DNA from: an uncultured Collinsella sp.
GTDB lineage: Bacteria > Actinomycetota > Coriobacteriia > Coriobacteriales > Coriobacteriaceae
Reading direction: 5' to 3'
Assembly: GCA_900759565.1 (NCBI GenBank)
Contig: CAAEVV010000043.1
Span: 27,810 to 91,809 of the forward strand
DNA: 64,000 nucleotides
The translations under genes and the position numbers were made by a program. The notes beneath the pieces were generated by a model, which worked only from the letters and a program-made list of their open reading frames with translations, had not been told where the DNA came from and ran no database searches. Numbering within the stretch: the stretch's first letter is position 1; every line of letters starts with the position of its first letter. Positions 59,990 to 64,000 of this stretch are shown one piece after another.

Positions 59990-61104
59990 ATATCGGACAT
60001 GCACGCCGCAAGATTACCCCGCAAGGCGACATCTATCTAATCGGATACCGTAACCTCCCCAACCGTCTGGAGCCTGCGACAGGCGTCCATGACGACGTCT
60101 TCGCCAACGCGATTCTTTTCCAACAGGACGACCGCGAAGTTTTTCTCTTCAACGCCGATGTTCTCGAGTTTGAGGAGAGCATGGCCGAGGAGGTTAAGAC
60201 GATGCTCGTCGAGCGCTACGGAATCGACCGTGACTGCGTTCTGCTCTCCGCGACGCACGACCACACTTCGATCGTCGCCTACCATCGCAGCTGGTGGACG
60301 GGAAAATTCAACGAGGACTACTATCGCTGGTTCCTCGATACCATCTGTCAATGCTTCGAAGAGTGCCGCGCCAACGCGCGACCTGCGACCTGTCGCATGG
60401 GCAAAAAAGTCATCACCGGTTTCTACGACAACCGCATCATCCCAGGTGAACTCGCCGACAATGAGGTCATTGTCGTATCGTTCTTCGATACCGAAGGCAA
60501 GCCATTTGCGGGCTTTGTGAACTGGGCGGTGCATTCCGCTTGCGTCGGACCCGACTGCACGGAGCTCACGAGCGAACTCGCCGGTCTTACCGGCAAAAAG
60601 CTCGCTCAGAGTCTTGGTTACTATCCGGCCATGGTCGTCGGTGCTGCTGGCGACTGTAGCGACCGCAATTTTCGTCAGGGACGCGGCATTCCCGAGGTTG
60701 AGCGTGTTTCGACCGGTCTTGCCGAGGCGATTTCCCAGATCAAGCTCGATTGCGAGGTCGTTCTTGACCGCATCGAGCCTCAGACGTTCTATCACACCGT
60801 TGCCCATGACGACTTTTCACTCACGCTTAAGTGTGCCGTCATCAGTCTGGGCGGCTTGCATCTCTTTGTGTTCCCGAGTGAACTCGGCAGCGACCTGGGC
60901 ATTCGCATGAAGCGCGAATGTCCGGTCGAGGGAATAGTCTGCGGTTACACCAACGGCTATTTTGAGTATTTCCTTCCGGCACGCGAGTACGGCCTCTCCT
61001 TTGAGACCGAGCGTACTCAGATTCCCCAGGGCGAACCGGAACGTCTGTGTGACAAGTTCTGCCAGACGACGAGACTTCTCGGCGCAGCAGCTTCGCGTCT
61101 GTAG
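59986..61104 (+). CDS. Neutral/alkaline ceramidase-fold hydrolase with intact zinc motif
   Basis: 372 aa from ATG 59986 (overlaps the previous stop by four bases). GHARRKITPQGDIYLIGY opens the domain; SATHDHTSIV keeps the H-x-H zinc ligands, NWAVHSACVG the next His, and VGAAGDCSDRN the following loop. Also FVFPSELGSDLGIRMK near 300. It lacks a signal peptide and the C-terminal immunoglobulin-like domain of true ceramidases. Most likely a cytosolic amidase/hydrolase for a compound brought in by the PTS that follows 193 bases later. Confidence 0.7.
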   Translation: MNIGHARRKITPQGDIYLIGYRNLPNRLEPATGVHDDVFANAILFQQDDREVFLFNADVLEFEESMAEEVKTMLVERYGIDRDCVLLSATHDHTSIVAYHRSWWTGKFNEDYYRWFLDTICQCFEECRANARPATCRMGKKVITGFYDNRIIPGELADNEVIVVSFFDTEGKPFAGFVNWAVHSACVGPDCTELTSELAGLTGKKLAQSLGYYPAMVVGAAGDCSDRNFRQGRGIPEVERVSTGLAEAISQIKLDCEVVLDRIEPQTFYHTVAHDDFSLTLKCAVISLGGLHLFVFPSELGSDLGIRMKRECPVEGIVCGYTNGYFEYFLPAREYGLSFETERTQIPQGEPERLCDKFCQTTRLLGAAASRL

Positions 61105-61297
61105 GCCTGATTGCGTGGCATGGGCCAATGAGGCTCGCTGCCATGTGATCGGTATCTTCCATCTTCTCTGCCGTTTCCCATCCCGGGCGTACGTGCGTCC
61201 GCGGATTTCAAAGGGGGAAGCGGGTTCCTTGTCCTCCCACGTCGACTACGGAGGCATGAAATCGATGCTATACCCCGCTCAGAAAAAGGAGAATTCC

Positions 61298-62740
61298 ATG
61301 AAATACCAGAAGCTTTGCGATGAAATCATCACAAAGGTCGGTGGTCGAGACAATGTGTTAGACGTGAGCCACTGCATTACGCGTCTCCGCTTCCACCTCA
61401 AGGATGAATCGCTCGCCCAGACCAATGAGCTTAAGGCGACGAAGGGCGTCGTTGACGTTATCCAGGCCGGCGGACAGTATCAGGTCGTGATTGGTGCCAC
61501 TGTCGAGGCCGTCTACAACGACCTTGTTCAGATTGGCGGGTTCGACTCCAAACCCGCGCTCGATATCGATGAAGGCGACGACGTCAAAAAGAGCGATCCA
61601 TTCTCGCGTCTGCTTGCCATCATCTCCGAGATTCTGCAACCGGTTCTTGGCGTGCTTATGGCCGGTGGCTTTATCAAGTCGATGCTCGCGCTCTGCACGG
61701 TTGCCGGTTGGCTTGCCAAGGACAGCAATACGTATGTGACGCTCTCGGCAATCGGAGATTCGGTCTTCTATTACTTTCCGCTAATCATTGGCTGGACGTC
61801 GGCCAAGAAGTTCGGACTTAAGCCCGTTATGGGAATGGCGCTCGGTGGTATCCTCGTCTACCCGACGCTCGTTGCCCTTATGGGCGGAGATCCGCTCTAC
61901 ACGCTCGGCGCCGGCACGGTCTTCGAGTCCAATGTCTACGGTGATATTTTTGGCATCCCGCTGATCATGCAGAATTACTCATCGACGATTCTGCCTGCGA
62001 TCTTTATCGTCTGGATTGCCTCCAAGGTGCACAAGGCCCTTTCTAACGCGCTGCCCGCGCTTGTGAGCTCGTTCTTCTCCAACATCCTGACGCTCCTCAT
62101 TTGCGGCATCCTTGGCCTGCTTGTGGTCGGTCCGGTCATGACGGTCCTCTCCAACATCGTTGCCCAGATCATCTTGATGCTCATCAACTTCCAGCCCGCC
62201 ATCGCCGGCTTCGTCATCGGCACGTTCTGGAGCCTGCTCGTCATGTTCGGCCTGCACTGGGGTATCATCCCGCTGTGGTTCCTCGATGTCGCAACCTACG
62301 GCTATGACCTCATTAATCCGCTCGTGTATGCAGGCGGTTGTGCCATCGCCGGTGCTGTGCTTGGCATGATCATCCGAACCAAGGATTCCGAGGAAAATGC
62401 TGCCGTCAACATTCCCGCCCTTGTCTCTTCGATTTTCGGTGTCAACGAGCCTGCGCTTTACGCCATCTTGCTGCCGCGTAAGCGCCTTATGTGGGCAACC
62501 TTTATTTCCGCTGGTGTAGGCGGCGCCATCGCCGGCCTCATGGGTGCCAAACTCTATGCCTTCGGTGCCTCCGGCCCGCTCGGTTTTCCGAGCTTTATTA
62601 ACCCTGCCGGCATCGACATGGGCTTTATCGGCCTTGTCATCTCCGGTGTGGTCGCTTTCGTTCTGGCTCTTGTCGCCGCTATGGTGATCGGTACCAGGAA
62701 GGACGAGGGCGGTAAGGCGCTCAACATCTCGGTGGACTAG
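61298..62740 (+). CDS. PTS EIIBC permease, glucose/sucrose/beta-glucoside superfamily
   Basis: 480 aa from ATG 61298, after AAAAAGGAG. EIIB domain at 1-90: DVSHCITRLRF has the phosphorylated Cys, then QYQVVIG. EIIC from about 105 with ten TM segments: PVLGVLMAGGFIKSM, HWGIIPLWFLD (substrate-site His-Trp), SIFGVNEPALYAILLP (the GVNEPA family motif). No EIIA domain, so it needs one from elsewhere. Imports and phosphorylates a sugar or glycoside. Last gene of the operon with the amidohydrolase and ceramidase-fold genes; the 193-base gap before it has no other gene. Confidence 0.88.
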   Translation: MKYQKLCDEIITKVGGRDNVLDVSHCITRLRFHLKDESLAQTNELKATKGVVDVIQAGGQYQVVIGATVEAVYNDLVQIGGFDSKPALDIDEGDDVKKSDPFSRLLAIISEILQPVLGVLMAGGFIKSMLALCTVAGWLAKDSNTYVTLSAIGDSVFYYFPLIIGWTSAKKFGLKPVMGMALGGILVYPTLVALMGGDPLYTLGAGTVFESNVYGDIFGIPLIMQNYSSTILPAIFIVWIASKVHKALSNALPALVSSFFSNILTLLICGILGLLVVGPVMTVLSNIVAQIILMLINFQPAIAGFVIGTFWSLLVMFGLHWGIIPLWFLDVATYGYDLINPLVYAGGCAIAGAVLGMIIRTKDSEENAAVNIPALVSSIFGVNEPALYAILLPRKRLMWATFISAGVGGAIAGLMGAKLYAFGASGPLGFPSFINPAGIDMGFIGLVISGVVAFVLALVAAMVIGTRKDEGGKALNISVD

Positions 62741-62760
62741 CCTGTCTGCGCACTTTAACT

Positions 62761-62801
62761 AAATATGCCTCGGACGGCGACGTGCCGCCCGAGGCATATT
62801 T
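62761..62801. terminator. Bidirectional terminator between PTS and LysR genes
   Basis: AAATATGCCTCGG and CCGAGGCATATTT flank an inner GGC/GCC stem. T-rich (TTTGTGTTTTG) on the plus side. Shared by convergent genes. Confidence 0.8.
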
Positions 62802-62863
62802 GTGTTTTGTGCCGTTGTCAGCGTGTTTGCGGACACAAGTCTGCGGTTGTGGAGCAGCGGGGA

Positions 62864-63787
62864 TTATGACGGTCGTGCCGCGGTGGAAGACGTACGGTCG
62901 CCCTGCAGGAGCTGACGGTAGGGGAGGAAGCCGATGAACGAGACGACCGCCTGCGAGTGCGCGGCGTTTCGCTTGAGGTAGAGCCTGACCTCGGAGGTCG
63001 TCGCGGGCTCGAGCGGCACCAGGGCTACCTTTCCGCTGGCGAGCGATTCCGCCGGCTTGCGCATGAGGAATGAGACGCCGGCGCCGCGCGCGACAAGGGA
63101 GATGATGTTCTCGGCTCGTTTGCCGGTGAACGTAACACGTGGGCCAAATCCAGCTTCGCGACAAAGGGAAAGGACGAGCTCGCTTACGAACGAGCCTTGG
63201 GGAAGCATGAGGAAATTCTCGTCGATAAGGTCGTCTATCTCGACGGTGTCACGTTCGGCGAGCGGATGGTCGAGTGGAAGGACGGCCACGAGCCGGTCGG
63301 TCGTAAAGGGAATCTTTTTGAACTCCGGCTCGATGGCGCCGCCGTCACGGATGAAGGCCAGGTCAATGTCCTCGTGCAGGAGCATGCGCTTGAGTGTGTC
63401 GCCCTCGCCCTCGATGAGCTCAACGGAATATGAGGGGTTCGCCTGCTGAAAATCGATGACGGCGTCCGTGATCCCATAAGGGGCCATAATGGGGATAGAA
63501 CCTACGGTGAGGTGCTCGAGCGGCTCACCTGCGCCTATTTGAATGGCGGCAAGATAACGGTGCTGAAGCGTCGCAATTTTTTGCGCATAGGGGAGGAGCG
63601 CTTCACCTTGCGCGGTGAGTGTTACGTGGCGCTGGCTTCGATCGATGAGCTTGCAGCCGAGTTCGTGCTCCATTGCCATGATGCGCTTGGAGAGGGTTGA
63701 TTGCGACATGAAAAGCAGTTCCGCCGCATCAAGAAACGTGCGTGACTGCGCTAAGATGGCGAATTCGCCAAAGCGGCTGATATCCAT
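62864..63787 (-). CDS. LysR-family transcriptional regulator near the PTS operon
   Basis: 307 aa from ATG 63787, after GGAGG. HTH at 1-60 with RTFLDAAELLFMSQSTLSKRIMAME, effector domain from about 90 with GSIPIMAPYGI. Convergent with the PTS permease gene, so it does not share an upstream region with the operon; it may still control it at 57562-57578 or elsewhere. A natural effector is unknown. Its upstream neighbour is the deformylase gene on the same strand (37 bases). Confidence 0.88.
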   Translation of the reverse strand: MDISRFGEFAILAQSRTFLDAAELLFMSQSTLSKRIMAMEHELGCKLIDRSQRHVTLTAQGEALLPYAQKIATLQHRYLAAIQIGAGEPLEHLTVGSIPIMAPYGITDAVIDFQQANPSYSVELIEGEGDTLKRMLLHEDIDLAFIRDGGAIEPEFKKIPFTTDRLVAVLPLDHPLAERDTVEIDDLIDENFLMLPQGSFVSELVLSLCREAGFGPRVTFTGKRAENIISLVARGAGVSFLMRKPAESLASGKVALVPLEPATTSEVRLYLKRNAAHSQAVVSFIGFLPYRQLLQGDRTSSTAARPS

Positions 63788-63823
63788 AGGGAGGCCTCCG
63801 GTACCCTCATTTTGGCAGGTGGC

Positions 63824-64000
63824 CTAAACCACGACGCCATTGCAGTGGTCGATTTCGTGCTGGATGATCTCGGCGGTGTAGCCCGAGAAGTTTTTGATGC
63901 GGTGAACGAAGTTCTCGTCCAAATACTCAACCTTAATGCGGCGATAGCGGGTACAGGGACGCTCGCCGGTCAGCGAGAGGCATCCTTCGCTCGTCTGATA
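63824..64000 (-). CDS. def: Peptide deformylase, N-terminal part outside window
   Basis: 58 residues are visible on the minus strand before the TAG at 63824-63826. EGCLSLTG (motif II with the metal Cys) and QHEIDHCNG (motif III with both His and the catalytic Glu) are complete. This is the intact form of the enzyme that removes formyl from nascent proteins. Compare with the HMIDH form at 49764-50183. Same strand as LysR; 37 bases apart. Confidence 0.9.
   Translation of the reverse strand, partial: YQTSEGCLSLTGERPCTRYRRIKVEYLDENFVHRIKNFSGYTAEIIQHEIDHCNGVVV

Noticed and set aside
1..64000. tRNA, rRNA, CRISPR array, prophage or integrase genes
   Set aside because: I found no T-loop plus acceptor pairs, no regularly spaced direct repeats, and no recombinase or phage structural motif.

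Overview
The window looks like chromosome of a gut actinobacterium of the class Coriobacteriia, most likely Collinsella. The DNA is GC-rich, genes are densely packed on both strands, and the content fits that group: a bile-salt-hydrolase-type enzyme, many LysR regulators and DMT exporters, a PTS permease, thiamine salvage under a TPP riboswitch, and large GGDEF/EAL proteins. This assignment is inference; no rRNA, tRNA, CRISPR array, prophage or complete insertion sequence was recognised.

Layout. 1-966: end of a MalY/PatB-type lyase. 1.1-7.6 kb: two hybrid histidine kinases with amino-acid-binding-protein sensors, one with a separate lipoprotein sensor and one with fused sensor modules but an in-frame TGA after the membrane helix. 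7.6-14.4 kb: K+ channel, LOG-type hydrolase, ClC transporter, flavodoxin-ferredoxin protein, DMT transporter, and a GntR/ABC operon. 14.6-26.1 kb: release factor 3, queuosine-precursor-type transporter with SDR, uracil-DNA glycosylase, LysR/DMT pair, MATE pump, two rRNA methyltransferases, GNAT enzyme and MscL. 26.4-33.4 kb: a ribosomal-protection-like GTPase, then a short UvrA-like ATPase bracketed by two paralogous AAA ATPases; TGACAAAGG hairpins mark the joints. 33.4-36.3 kb: tRNA methylase TrmL, a CobW-type GTPase, an ArsC/Spx-like protein and a flavodoxin-type reductase. 36.3-41.9 kb: two paralogous c-di-GMP proteins and a patatin-like lipase. 42.0-44.05 kb: TPP riboswitch with thiM, a thiamine-binding-type protein and thiE. 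44.1-51.4 kb: HAD phosphatase, LysR regulator, MetE-like methyltransferase, esterase, purine permease, an atypical peptide deformylase and a choloylglycine hydrolase. 51.5-55.8 kb: Kup K+ transporter and a second divergent LysR/DMT pair. 55.9-57.4 kb: an XRE-aminotransferase fusion preceded by a palindromic ATTGAAC operator. 57.6-63.8 kb: an amidohydrolase-fold protein, two ceramidase-fold proteins and a PTS EIIBC permease, followed by a convergent LysR. 63.8-64.0 kb: end of a canonical peptide deformylase.

The most notable points are the 55.8-62.7 kb catabolic locus, the AAA-UvrA-AAA block, the interrupted hybrid kinase, the deformylase lacking the catalytic glutamate, a possible preQ1-type leader, and several families of intergenic palindromic repeats, some of which supply the stop codons of the genes they border.
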